This document shows positions 17,829-26,245 of a stretch of DNA of 63,971 nt, piece by piece. Location of the stretch: assembly GCA_002069125.1 (NCBI GenBank), contig MVZN01000011.1:1-63971 (forward strand), read 5' to 3'. Within the stretch, counting starts at the first letter, position 1, and the number at the start of each line of letters is the position of its first letter. The position numbers and the translations under genes are program-made. Below the pieces are notes generated by a model. It saw only the letters and a program-made list of their open reading frames with translations. It made no database searches and was not told where the DNA came from. The DNA comes from Spirochaetes bacterium ADurb.BinA120 (GTDB lineage Bacteria > Spirochaetota > UBA4802 > UBA5368).

Positions 17829-18272
17829 CTATTTCTCCTTGAGTACGGTAATCCTGGCATTGAGGATCTCGACCTTCGTATACGCGTCATCCAGCAGCGT
17901 GAAGAACCGGCCGAAATCCCCAACCGCGTCAATTTCGGTCTTTCCCTTGAGGAGGCCGGAGACGGTTTTGAGGTCACGGGAGTATATGTAGCAGTCCACC
18001 GCTCCCTTCTCATAGGGAACGCTTACCAGTACGCAGAATTCATAATCGATGTTGCCCGATACGATGACGTCCTTCACGATGGCGTTTTCAATCCGTACCC
18101 GCTTCTGTGCAAGCTCCCTTGCGGCGAGGAATTTATAGGCCGGATTGTCGGCCCCATCCATCTCCTCCTTTTTGGCGACGACCTGCTTTAGGTTGAGCGT
18201 CTCCTTGAAAAAGGAGCTGCATGAAAGCGTAAAGGACGCCAGAACCGTAAGAACGACCACCAGCCTTTTCAT
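17829..18272 (-). CDS. Putative lipoprotein of unknown function
   Basis: From the ATG at 18272, which has AGGAGA six nt upstream, the protein begins MKRLVVVLTVLASFTLSC, a signal peptide ending in a loose lipobox (TLS-C), as is common in spirochaetes. The mature part, about 130 residues, alternates beta and helical stretches (for example YEFCVLVSVPYEKGAVDCYIYS) and ends in a helix VEILNARITVLKEK. I do not recognise the domain. It is transcribed just ahead of dapL, probably as one operon. A longer upstream reading frame exists but lacks a ribosome site. Confidence 0.7.
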   Translation of the reverse strand: MKRLVVVLTVLASFTLSCSSFFKETLNLKQVVAKKEEMDGADNPAYKFLAARELAQKRVRIENAIVKDVIVSGNIDYEFCVLVSVPYEKGAVDCYIYSRDLKTVSGLLKGKTEIDAVGDFGRFFTLLDDAYTKVEILNARITVLKEK

Positions 18273-18396
18273 CGCGATCTCCTGTAAGCGAAATCCCCGC
18301 CGCCCGGGGCGGAAGCGTCCGGTGCGACGATCCACTAATAATCGGCCCTGTCGGCTTTTTGTCAAATAATCTTTTTCGGACGGCCATAAATGGCGG

Positions 18397-18420
18397 GGGC
18401 GATGGATATATCCACCGCCC
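18397..18420 (-). terminator. Strong hairpin downstream of the formate dehydrogenase genes
   Basis: A 24-nt near-perfect palindrome (GGGCGGTGGA pairing with TCCATCGCCC around ATAT, one G-U pair) sits between the end of fdhB and the lipoprotein gene. There is no long U-run, so it may act as a transcript end or stabiliser. Confidence 0.45.
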
Positions 18421-18442
18421 GCTGGTTTCGTTTATGCCGGAA

Positions 18443-19228
18443 TCAGGCCCGGCGCCCGTCCTTCTCGACCATCGACCTGGACATGCGATACGCGACCCTC
18501 TTTAGCGCCGGTATGCCCATACTGAAGAACGCGAGCAATCTGTACGTCTCCTTTATGGACTCGGCCTTTACAAGATCGATGGGCTTCGGGTTGAGCTCGA
18601 GGCCGTATTTCTCCGGGCTGTCCCTCAGGATCGTGATCACCCTCAGGCCCTCGAACTGTTCCCTCCCGTATATACTCGCGTTTGGGAAGTCCTTCCTGAT
18701 CTCTTCGAGCCGCTTTTCGGCCTTCTTGATTACGTTCAGCCGGTGATCATAGGTAAGGGCCCCGGTCGGGCACGCGAAGGCGCATGCCGGAATCTCGCGC
18801 GGGTTCAAGAGGCAGGCATGACACTTGTACGACTTGTGATCCACATCGCTTACCTGCGGAACCTTGTAGATACACTCGTTGACGCAGGCCCCGCAGCCTA
18901 TGCACTTGGACTGGTCAATAATCGTCCATCCGTCCTTTTTGTAGATAGCCTTTTCAGGGCATACCCTTAGGCAGTTGGCTATCTCACAATGGTAGCACTT
19001 CTTGTGCATGATCGTCCAGAATGGCCGCTCGGGGTTGGACCTGTCGATATCGAAGAATTTGACGTGGTTCCATGTTATGGCCGAGAGCTCCTTGGGATTG
19101 GTAAACTCGGGGCCTGCGAAAAACTCCGTCTTTTCGGCGGGAAGATCGTTCCACTGCTTACAGGCAACCTGGCAGGATCTGCATCCGGAACATTTAGTTG
19201 TGTCGACCAAGAACGCTTTATCTGCCAT
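18443..19228 (-). CDS. fdhB: Formate dehydrogenase iron-sulfur (beta) subunit
   Basis: This subunit passes electrons from the molybdenum/tungsten subunit onward. The 261 residues hold four ferredoxin-type cysteine groups: CSGCRSCQVACK (C13, C16, C19, C23), CYHCEIANCLRVCP, CIGCGACVNEC and CHACLL with CAFACPTG. Unlike E. coli FdnH I see no hydrophobic C-terminal membrane helix, and no gamma (cytochrome b) gene follows. Its ATG is 3 bp past the fdhA stop, with AAGGAGG inside the end of fdhA. The operon therefore appears to be only fdhA-fdhB. Confidence 0.92.
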   Translation of the reverse strand: MADKAFLVDTTKCSGCRSCQVACKQWNDLPAEKTEFFAGPEFTNPKELSAITWNHVKFFDIDRSNPERPFWTIMHKKCYHCEIANCLRVCPEKAIYKKDGWTIIDQSKCIGCGACVNECIYKVPQVSDVDHKSYKCHACLLNPREIPACAFACPTGALTYDHRLNVIKKAEKRLEEIRKDFPNASIYGREQFEGLRVITILRDSPEKYGLELNPKPIDLVKAESIKETYRLLAFFSMGIPALKRVAYRMSRSMVEKDGRRA

Positions 19229-19231
19229 GAC

Positions 19232-22204
19232 TTATGCCTCCTTCCTGATATCGACAAGAAATGCCTTGAACTCGGGGATGTTGGTGTTGGCGTCCCCAAT
19301 GCTCGGCGTTAGCTGATTGCAGCTGTCGCCCGACACTCCGCATCCATGGCCGAAGTGCCAGATCATACCGATCATCTCCACCATCTTTCCCTGTACCTTC
19401 AGCGGCTGCACCCTTTCGGTTACCAGGGCGTACGCGCCTATGCTGCCGCGGGAGTTGAATATCCGCACCCTGTCGCCGTTCTTTATGCCCTTGGCTTTGG
19501 CGAGGGTCGGACTAATTTCACAGAACATGTCCGGGACCAGCTCCGCAAGCCACGGAAGGTTTCGGGTCATGGCCCCTGCCTGCCAGTGTTCTACAACCCG
19601 GTAGGAGGTGCCGATATAGGGGAAACGCCCCGCATCGCCGAAATCTCCTTTAAGGCTGTCCAGCGCCTTCGCGGCGGGGTTCATCCTCTGCGAGCTGAAA
19701 ATGTTCGCCACCGGAGTTTCCATGGGTTCGTAGTGCTCGGGGAAAGGCCCGTCCACAAGGTCTCTGGAGAAGAGCTTGCCGACTCCCTCCGCGTTCATAA
19801 TGAAAGGATTTTTGGCGTCGGGTCCGGCCGCGGGCCCGCCGTCGACGATATCGCCCTTCCAGGCGCTGCCGGTCCACTTGACGACCCAGCGGTTCTTGTC
19901 CCACGGTTCGCCCTTGCGGTTAACGGCCGCCCGGTTGTAGATGATGCGCCGGTTGAGCGGCCAGCACCACGACCATTCCGGAAACATTCCTATCTTGTTG
20001 GACGCGTCCTTCGCTCCGCGGCGGGCCATCATGTTGCCCTTTTCGGTGTAGCTGCCCGCGTATATCCAGTCCCCGCAGGCGGTGGAGCCGTCGTCCTTGA
20101 GGTCCATAAAGGACTTCATGAGCTTCTTGGTTTTGTAATCGTAGCCGTTGATCTCCTTGGCAACGAGATGAGGGCTGGCCTCGTGCTCGCCCGGCTCGGT
20201 GTAGTTCCAAACCAATTTCAGGATGGGATCGGCAAACCTGCCGCCTTCCTTCTGGTATAACGCCTTGAGCTCGCGATAGATCATGTCGAGCATATCGAGG
20301 TCAGACTTCGCCACTCCGGGCGGGTTCTGCGCCTTGTAGCGCCACTGCGCCCAGCGGCCCGAATTGGACACGCTTCCCTCTTTCTCGAAAGAGGCTGCCG
20401 CGGGCAGAAGGAAGACCTCGGTCTTGATCCTGGCTGGATTCGCTCCAGGGCGCTTCCAGAAAATGGACGAGTCCGTCTCCCACAGGTCCACGGCCACCAG
20501 CCAGTCGAGGTTTTCCATTCCCCTGGCGGTACGGTTGGCGTTCGGACCGCCGACTATGGGGTTGGTGCCCATATAAAAGGCCCCTTTAAGCTGGCCCGCG
20601 TACATGTCCTCGAAAAGGGTGATATATGGAACCGGCTTGTGGGCCTTGGGGAGCCAGTCATAGCAGAAATCGTTTTCTTTTGTAGCGGCATCGCCGAACC
20701 AGGCCTTGAGCATGCTGATGAGATACTTGGGGCGGTTCGACCACCAGTTTATGCTCCTGGGATCATTGGTCTTCGGCGTGGTCGCCTTGAGGTAGGCCTC
20801 CAAATTGGGATGGGCCTTGGCCACCGGGGACGGGATATAACCGGGGAGGATATGCCAGAGAAGCCCGGCGTCGGTCGAGCCCTGCACATTGGACTCCCCT
20901 CGGAGAGCGTTTATTCCGCCGCCGGCAAGGCCCATATTCCCCATAAGTAGCTGAAGCACCGCGTATATGCGCACATTCTGCGTTCCCACAGTGTGCTGCG
21001 TTGTGCCCATGGCGTACATAATGGTCGCCACCTTGTCGGGCTTGTGGGTGGAGGTAAAGAGCTCCGCCACCTTGAGGAACGTCTCCCTGGGACAGCCGGT
21101 CGAAAGCTCCACCTTTTCCGGTGTGTAGCGGGAATAGTGCTTTTTCAGGAGCTGAAAAACGCAGTTGGGGTCCTTAAGCGTCCTGTCCTGCTTAGGGATA
21201 CCCTTGTCGTCGAGCTGGTAGGTCCAGCTTTTGGTATCGTAGCTTTTGGTAGCCGCGTTATAGCCGCTGAAAAGCCCGTCGTTAAATCTGAAATCGGGGT
21301 TTACGAGATAGGACGCGTTTGTGTATTCCAGCACGTATTCCTTCTGGATTCGATCGTTCTCCAGGGCATAATTTACGATTCCGCCGAGGAATGCCAGGTC
21401 CGAACCGGGGCGCAGGGGCGCGTAGAGGTCGGCGAGCGCCGCCGATTTGGTGAAGCGGGGGTCGACCACTATGAGCTTGGCCCCTCGCTCGTCCTTGGCC
21501 TTCTGGACCCAGCGGAAGGATATGGGATGGTTCTCCGCGGCGTTAGAGCCCATTACGAGGACAACGTCGGCGTTCTTCACGTCTATCCAGTGATTTGTCA
21601 TCGCGCCACGACCAAAGGAAGCCGCCAGACCGGCGACTGTCGCGCTGTGTCAAATTCGGGCCTGATGTTCCAGGTAGGTTATCCCCAGCATCCTCGCAAA
21701 TTTCGAGAGAGCGTAACACTCCTCGTTGTCGAGCGCGGCGCCGCCGAGGCTCGCTATCCCTGCGCAGCGATTTACGGTAACGCCGTTCTCATTTTCAATG
21801 AATGTGGCGTCCCGCGTGTCCTTGACCCTGCGGGCTATCATCTTGACGGCCTGCTCCCAGGAAATCTCCTCCCATTCCGTGCCGTAGGGTTTTCTGTACT
21901 GGACCTTGGACAGCCTTCTTGGATTGTCGGAGATCTGGAAGAGCGCGCTACCCTTCGAACAGAGGGAGCCCTGGTTTATCGGATGGTCCGGGTCGCCCTC
22001 GATATTGACGATTTTGCCGTTCCTCGTTGAAACGATAAGGCCGCACCCGACCCCGCAGTAAGGACAAATCGTCGTACTTTCGCGGGTTCCCTGCAGTTTG
22101 TCAGGCGCGGATTTACACCCGCTGAGGAACGATACACCGCCGAAGAAAGCCCCGGCCGCCGTAACACCGGACAGCCTGAGGAAATCCCTTCTGGTTATGG
22201 ACAT
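19232..22204 (-). CDS. fdhA: Formate dehydrogenase catalytic subunit, selenocysteine-containing
   Basis: A 990-residue FdnG-type formate dehydrogenase (molybdopterin guanine dinucleotide). From the ATG at 22204 (GGAGG 7 nt upstream) the order is: twin-arginine signal TRRDFLRLSG, hydrophobic core ending FLSGC (which also fits a lipobox), a 4Fe-4S site CPYCGVGCG with a later LCSKG, and an in-frame UGA at 21650-21652 as codon 185. The context QARI-U-HSATVAGLAASFGRG is that of selenocysteine formate dehydrogenases, and the frame is open on both sides (MTNHWIDVKNAD follows). The Sec residue ligates the metal. Length fits FdnG (about 1015). Reading the UGA as a stop would wrongly split the gene. 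Confidence 0.95.
21620..21638 (-). promoter_or_regulatory. Bacterial SECIS element (selenocysteine insertion hairpin)
   Basis: Eleven nt after the UGA, the mRNA can form a 7-bp stem AGUCGCC/GGCGGCU (one U-G pair) with the loop GGUCU. A GGUCU apical loop is the SelB-recognition signature of fdhF/fdnG SECIS hairpins. It lies within the coding region and is what turns this UGA into selenocysteine. Confidence 0.9.
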
Positions 22205-22779
22205 AACTATCCTCCTGCCTTTATTTTGATCGACCATTGATGAACTGTGTTAATGCTCTATGTGCATTCCGCAAAGGCGGAAGACATATATTCATGGGCT
22301 TAGCGATAACCGGGCCCGAACGGGAGGTCGGGATAGAAAGCGATCTGCAACCGGGGAAAAACGGAGAAAATGATAGCACCATTCCACCCGACCCTGCGCC
22401 AATAAAGTTACCGACATGCAAACGCCCCCTCCGCCGTCCAAGGCGGCCCGCCGGCAGGCAGCCTGCAGGGCCCGGGGTTTTGCACTTCTTTACAGAATCG
22501 GGAGGCGGGGTGATTTCTCGCCCGGCCTGCGGTCAGGCCCCATAGCATCCGCCTTAGGAGCGCAAACTCGAAGTGATTTTCTTTTATTTCCATCCCCCTA
22601 TATGTCAATGAATTTTTTAATAATAAAGGTTAACAAATCGAAAACCCGCATTGACCGCCTCCGCGCAAATACACGAAAAAACTGGTTTACAAATAGTGTC
22701 CTCCAATTATAAGCTCTATGCATATCCTGTAGAAACGCGTGGAAGACAACCGGCGCCGAAAACGTATCCAATAAATGAA
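22205..22779. other. Intergenic region upstream of fdhA and the DNA methylase
   Basis: I see no clear gene. It must hold divergent promoters for fdhA (minus) and the methylase (plus). A small hairpin TTCCGC-CTTT-GCGGAA lies about 75 bp upstream of fdhA (22268-22283) and a GC-rich stretch with several self-complementary pieces is at 22430-22480. I could not fit a molybdenum-cofactor riboswitch. The methylase frame is open back to 22651, so part of this stretch could be coding. Confidence 0.5.
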
Positions 22780-23487
22780 ATGAACAAACCTCCGCTTCGC
22801 GTACAAACAACAACCCTCTGGAACTATCCCTCGCAGAACTACGGCAAGGGTAAGCAGGGCGACCAGGACTACGCCGGGGCAACGCCGTCATATATCATCT
22901 GGAACCTCCTTTCGCGGTATACAAAGGCCGGTCAACTCGTCGTGGACCCCATGTGCGGCAGCGGCACCACCATCGACGTATGCAGGGATACCGGGCGCCG
23001 GGCGCTCGGCTACGACATAAATCCTGTTCGTGAGGACATATTCCGCGCCGATGCAAGAAGGCTCCCCCTGGAGGACCGCAAAGCGGATTTCGTCTTTATA
23101 GATCCCCCTTACGGCGATAACATTGAGTACTCTTCGGAAAAGGACTGTATTGGGCGGCTCAACGCGGCTGATCCCGCCTATTTCAAGGCCATGGAGGGCG
23201 TATTTGGAGAGATCCACCGGATACTGAGAAACGACCGCCACATGGCGCTCTACGTCAGCGATTATTATCACCGGAAAAGGGGCTTTATCCCCATCGGGTT
23301 CGCACTTTTCGGATTGCTCTCCCGGAGGTTTACGCCCGTTGACATAATCAGCGTCACCCGTCACAATAGGACCCTTAAAATGGGAAACTACCACAAAGCG
23401 GCCGAGGAGGGGAATTTCTTCCTGCGGGGGTTCAACTATCTTTTCATAATGAAAAAGGAAAAATCCGATGTTCAGTACCGAAAGTAA
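22780..23487 (+). CDS. DNA methyltransferase (N4-cytosine/N6-adenine class)
   Basis: The 235-residue protein has the AdoMet-binding motif I DPMCGSGTTIDV after a start typical of small modification methylases (TLWNYPSQNYG, GATPSYIIWNLL), and the catalytic motif IV in FIDPPYGDN. It also carries a YVSDYY strand and a target-recognition-like C-terminus. No restriction enzyme gene lies beside it, so it looks like an orphan methylase or an RNA/DNA-modifying relative. The start is uncertain: the ATG at 22780 has no clear Shine-Dalgarno and the frame is open to a TTG at 22651. Its 3' end overlaps the response-regulator gene by 20 bp. Confidence 0.8.
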   Translation: MNKPPLRVQTTTLWNYPSQNYGKGKQGDQDYAGATPSYIIWNLLSRYTKAGQLVVDPMCGSGTTIDVCRDTGRRALGYDINPVREDIFRADARRLPLEDRKADFVFIDPPYGDNIEYSSEKDCIGRLNAADPAYFKAMEGVFGEIHRILRNDRHMALYVSDYYHRKRGFIPIGFALFGLLSRRFTPVDIISVTRHNRTLKMGNYHKAAEEGNFFLRGFNYLFIMKKEKSDVQYRK

Positions 23488-24409
23488 GACCCGGGGTCGC
23501 ATCCTCCTTATCGACGACGACCAAAACGTGGCCAAGGTGGTGAAAAAGTTTCTGGAACGCGTGGGGCACTCGGTGGACACCGCGGCAAGCGGCGAGGAGG
23601 GTATTCGCCTCATTGGGGGAAACCAGTACGACATGGTCATAACCGACATTTATCTTCCGGGGATGGACGGCATGGCCGTACTCGACAAAATCAAGTCCAT
23701 CAACCCCGAGCTCGACATAGTGGTCATTACGGGTTACGGCTCCATAGAGTCCGCCGTCTCCTTCATGAAGGCCGGCGCCATCGATTACATCAGCAAACCC
23801 ATAAATTTGGAACACCTCGATATCGTCATCAGAAAAACCCTCGAACGCAAGGAACTCATCAAGGCGGCGCGCGAACGCGACATCTATTTTCGCATGTCGC
23901 TTACGGATGCGCTGACGGGGATGTTCAACCATAAATACTTCCAGGACAGCCTCGAGCGGGAAATACTGTATTGCCGCAGGAAGACGGAAAGTCTGACGAT
24001 CATGATGGCGGATATCGACGGCTTCAAGGCGGTCAACGACGATTTCGGACACCAGGCCGGCGACATGGTCTTACAGAAGATATCGATGAATATCCTGAAG
24101 GCATGCCGTAGTCACGACACCGTGTCCAGGTACGGAGGGGAGGAATTCGGGATCATCCTCCCCGAAACCGGGGTGGAAAAGTCGATGCGCGTGGCCGAGC
24201 GCATGCTGAACGTGGTGGGTTCCCAAAGCTACCCCCCCGTGAACCGCCCGATTACAATTTCCATTGGAATAGCCTCATTCCCCGAGCATGCCTACGACAG
24301 GGAGGAGCTCATCCAGAAAGCCGACCTTGCGCTTTACCACAGCAAGGGAAAGGGCAGGAACCGCTTCACGGTCTACGACGGCTCGCTCGAACCGGATATC
24401 AGGCACTGA
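23468..24409 (+). CDS. Response regulator with diguanylate cyclase (GGDEF) output
   Basis: Makes cyclic di-GMP when its receiver is phosphorylated. The receiver (about 10-125) has the acidic cluster IDDDQN and phospho-acceptor D60 in MVITDIYLPG, and ends with the ISKPI lysine. The GGDEF domain (about 145-305) starts with LTDALTGMFNHKYF and has an intact active site RYGGEEFG. An RSHD motif five residues upstream is a complete inhibitory I-site, so product feedback is expected. It overlaps the methylase gene by 20 bp and converges by 11 bp with the next gene. The cognate kinase is not adjacent. Confidence 0.93.
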   Translation: MFSTESKTRGRILLIDDDQNVAKVVKKFLERVGHSVDTAASGEEGIRLIGGNQYDMVITDIYLPGMDGMAVLDKIKSINPELDIVVITGYGSIESAVSFMKAGAIDYISKPINLEHLDIVIRKTLERKELIKAARERDIYFRMSLTDALTGMFNHKYFQDSLEREILYCRRKTESLTIMMADIDGFKAVNDDFGHQAGDMVLQKISMNILKACRSHDTVSRYGGEEFGIILPETGVEKSMRVAERMLNVVGSQSYPPVNRPITISIGIASFPEHAYDREELIQKADLALYHSKGKGRNRFTVYDGSLEPDIRH

Positions 24410-25520
24410 ATCCGCCGCCGGACCCATCCTCGCATCCCCGGGACGACTGCCGCGAGTCGTACTCGTCCAGAACGCGGTATATCTCGAGGAACGAATAAAA
24501 CAGCGTAAGGAGCAGAGGCCCGACAATGACCCCGGAAAGCCCGAAGGCCTGAATACTGCCAAGAAGCAGAAAGAAGAAAATGAGGGGATGAAAATTGAGC
24601 CGCTGTCCGAAGACCTTGGGCTTGAGAAAATTCTCGAGGAGCAGGTACCAGGCCAGGCCCCAGAGAAGGATAAACGCCGCCCAGCCGGGCCGGCCGACGG
24701 CCGCCAGATAGATCGCCGCGGGCACCCATGTCACCGATGTCCCTATGACAGGGATGAGAGAGAACACCGACGCGACACCGCCCCATAGGAGAGCCCCGTT
24801 TATTCCCGCGATAAAGAGCCCGATCCCGACCATCCCCCCCTGGAGTATCATGATAAGAAGATTCCCCGCAATGAGAATCTTTATGACCTCCTTGAGGCGG
24901 TTGGCGATGTCGTTTTCGATGTCCCTTGGGAATGGGCTCGCCCGGTAGATCGCCTCCTTGAACTTCCCGCCTTCCATAAAGAGAAAGAACAGAATGAGCA
25001 GCATAAAGAAGAAGTTGATGGAGAACCGTATGGAAAATGTCAATAGGTCCGTGAGGTTGCGGAACACCGAGAACGAAACGCTCTGCATGATTTCGGTGGC
25101 CTTCTTGGCGAGCTCTCCCCTGGATATGCGAAGGCTGTGCGCGAGTTCACCGATAAAATTGCTACTGTAGAAGAATTCGTCCAGCCTGGAGGGCTTGAAT
25201 TTCTTTTCTACGAATTGATACACATCATAGCTCTGGTCCGCGAGATTGAGAAGCAGAAAAAAAAGCGGGATGAGAAAACCCAGAAAGAGCAGAACGATCA
25301 TCAGCGTCGCCGAAAGCGACCTGCGTTTGACGAACCGTCCTACAAATATGTGCAGCGGGGACAGCGCTATGTAGAAAACCAGGGCGAAGAGGAACGGCCA
25401 GAAATAATACCGGAAGATATACCCCATGGAAAAGAGCAGAAGCGAAAACAGCGCCATGAATAGATACTTCAGCTTCTTGTTCTGCTGGAGGTTCCTGTAG
25501 GAATCGCTTTTTTCAATCAT
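24399..25520 (-). CDS. AI-2E family (PerM/YdiK-like) membrane permease
   Basis: A 373-residue polytopic protein of the AI-2E transporter family, whose members export small metabolites or ions; substrate cannot be predicted. It has two N-terminal helices (LFMALFSLLLFSMGY, then a Phe-rich helix), a third after SLSATLMIVLLFLGF, a cytoplasmic/periplasmic charged loop (KKFKPSRLDEFF), and four to five C-terminal helices with the family's GVASVFSLIPVIGTS-type and GLSGVIVGPLLLTLFYS-type segments. The start is placed at 25520 (MIEKSDSYRN), because the extra N-terminal residues of the longer frame are unlike the family. Confidence 0.85.
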   Translation of the reverse strand: MIEKSDSYRNLQQNKKLKYLFMALFSLLLFSMGYIFRYYFWPFLFALVFYIALSPLHIFVGRFVKRRSLSATLMIVLLFLGFLIPLFFLLLNLADQSYDVYQFVEKKFKPSRLDEFFYSSNFIGELAHSLRISRGELAKKATEIMQSVSFSVFRNLTDLLTFSIRFSINFFFMLLILFFLFMEGGKFKEAIYRASPFPRDIENDIANRLKEVIKILIAGNLLIMILQGGMVGIGLFIAGINGALLWGGVASVFSLIPVIGTSVTWVPAAIYLAAVGRPGWAAFILLWGLAWYLLLENFLKPKVFGQRLNFHPLIFFFLLLGSIQAFGLSGVIVGPLLLTLFYSFLEIYRVLDEYDSRQSSRGCEDGSGGGFSA

Positions 25521-25577
25521 GACGAAGCCCCGGCCGCCTGCATGCCCCCGGAATGGCCCCATGGAAACGGTACGATA

Positions 25578-25742
25578 TCATTTCGTGAGATAATGAGACA
25601 GGTCCGTCGCTATCTTTTTGATGGCGTGGTCCAGATACGTCTCATCGGCGACGCGTTTTCGATATTCTTCTATCTTCTTCGGATCGCCGCGGAGGGATCC
25701 CGGCTTTATCTCACGATCATCCTTGTTCATGAGACTCTTCAT
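25578..25742 (-). CDS. Small conserved-looking protein, 54 residues, unknown
   Basis: A 54-codon gene starting at ATG 25742 with AAGGAG eight nt upstream and ending at TGA 25578. The product is highly charged and predicted helical (MNKDDREIKPGSLRGD, KKIEEYRKRV, DHAIKKIATDLSHYL), without membrane segments. It sits between yraN and the AI-2E permease on the same strand. The start context reads through from a short Cys-containing stretch (YCKEC) with no start codon of its own. Coding is supported by the ribosome site and a balanced composition, not by homology I can name. Confidence 0.55.
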   Translation of the reverse strand: MKSLMNKDDREIKPGSLRGDPKKIEEYRKRVADETYLDHAIKKIATDLSHYLTK

Positions 25743-25861
25743 AATGGCGCACTCCTTGCAATAAGGTCGCCCGCTCCTCCATGAACGGGTCTTTGGACCT
25801 CATCTTTTACAATCGGCAAAAGGAGGGCGAATCATGAGCATTTTTTGCCCGGCCGGACCTG

Positions 25862-26245
25862 TCAGCGCAGAATATCCTCTATCAATTCAACCGAGACGCC
25901 GCTAACGGCGATCATATCGAAGCGGAAGGTGATGTCCCTGGAATTGAGCTCCGGCCGCCGGGCGAGGAAGTGCGACGCGACGAGGCGAAGAGTCTCTTTT
26001 TTACGGCGATTGATCGCGTAAAGCGGCCCCCCGTAGACCTGGGTGTTTCTGCTCTTTACTTCCACAAATACTACGAGGTTTCCCCTGCGGGCGATGAGGT
26101 CGATCTCGCCGGCCCTTCCGAACCGATAGTTACGCTCGAGAATCTCGAAACCGCGGCCCTCCAGAAAGGAGGCGGCAAGCTCCTCCCCTCCGGCGCCCAT
26201 TTGTCTTAGATTTACGTGCTCCACGCGGCGGGGCTCAGAGGACAT
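25862..26245 (-). CDS. yraN: YraN/UPF0102 family nuclease-fold protein
   Basis: The 127-residue protein has the UPF0102 signature: GAGGEELAASFLEGRGF, then ILERNYRFGRAGEIDLIARR and VVFVEVKSRN, which is the Holliday-junction-resolvase-like (PD-D/ExK) catalytic core, so it may act on DNA; the true role is unknown. The ATG at 26245 overlaps the end of the HD-GYP gene by 11 bp. YraN genes commonly sit next to rnhB, and that is nearly the case here. Confidence 0.9.
   Translation of the reverse strand: MSSEPRRVEHVNLRQMGAGGEELAASFLEGRGFEILERNYRFGRAGEIDLIARRGNLVVFVEVKSRNTQVYGGPLYAINRRKKETLRLVASHFLARRPELNSRDITFRFDMIAVSGVSVELIEDILR

Noticed and set aside
21601-21660. Apparent nonsense mutation splitting the formate dehydrogenase gene
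   Set aside because: The UGA is in the conserved selenocysteine context and is followed by a SECIS hairpin, so it is a recoded codon.
22205-22450. Possible molybdenum-cofactor riboswitch upstream of fdhA
   Set aside because: The GC-rich pieces could not be fitted to the known fold by eye; only a small 6-bp hairpin was clear.
22651-22780. TTG start for the DNA methylase
   Set aside because: No ribosome site and no family-like residues in the extra 43 codons; the ATG at 22780 is used with reservation.
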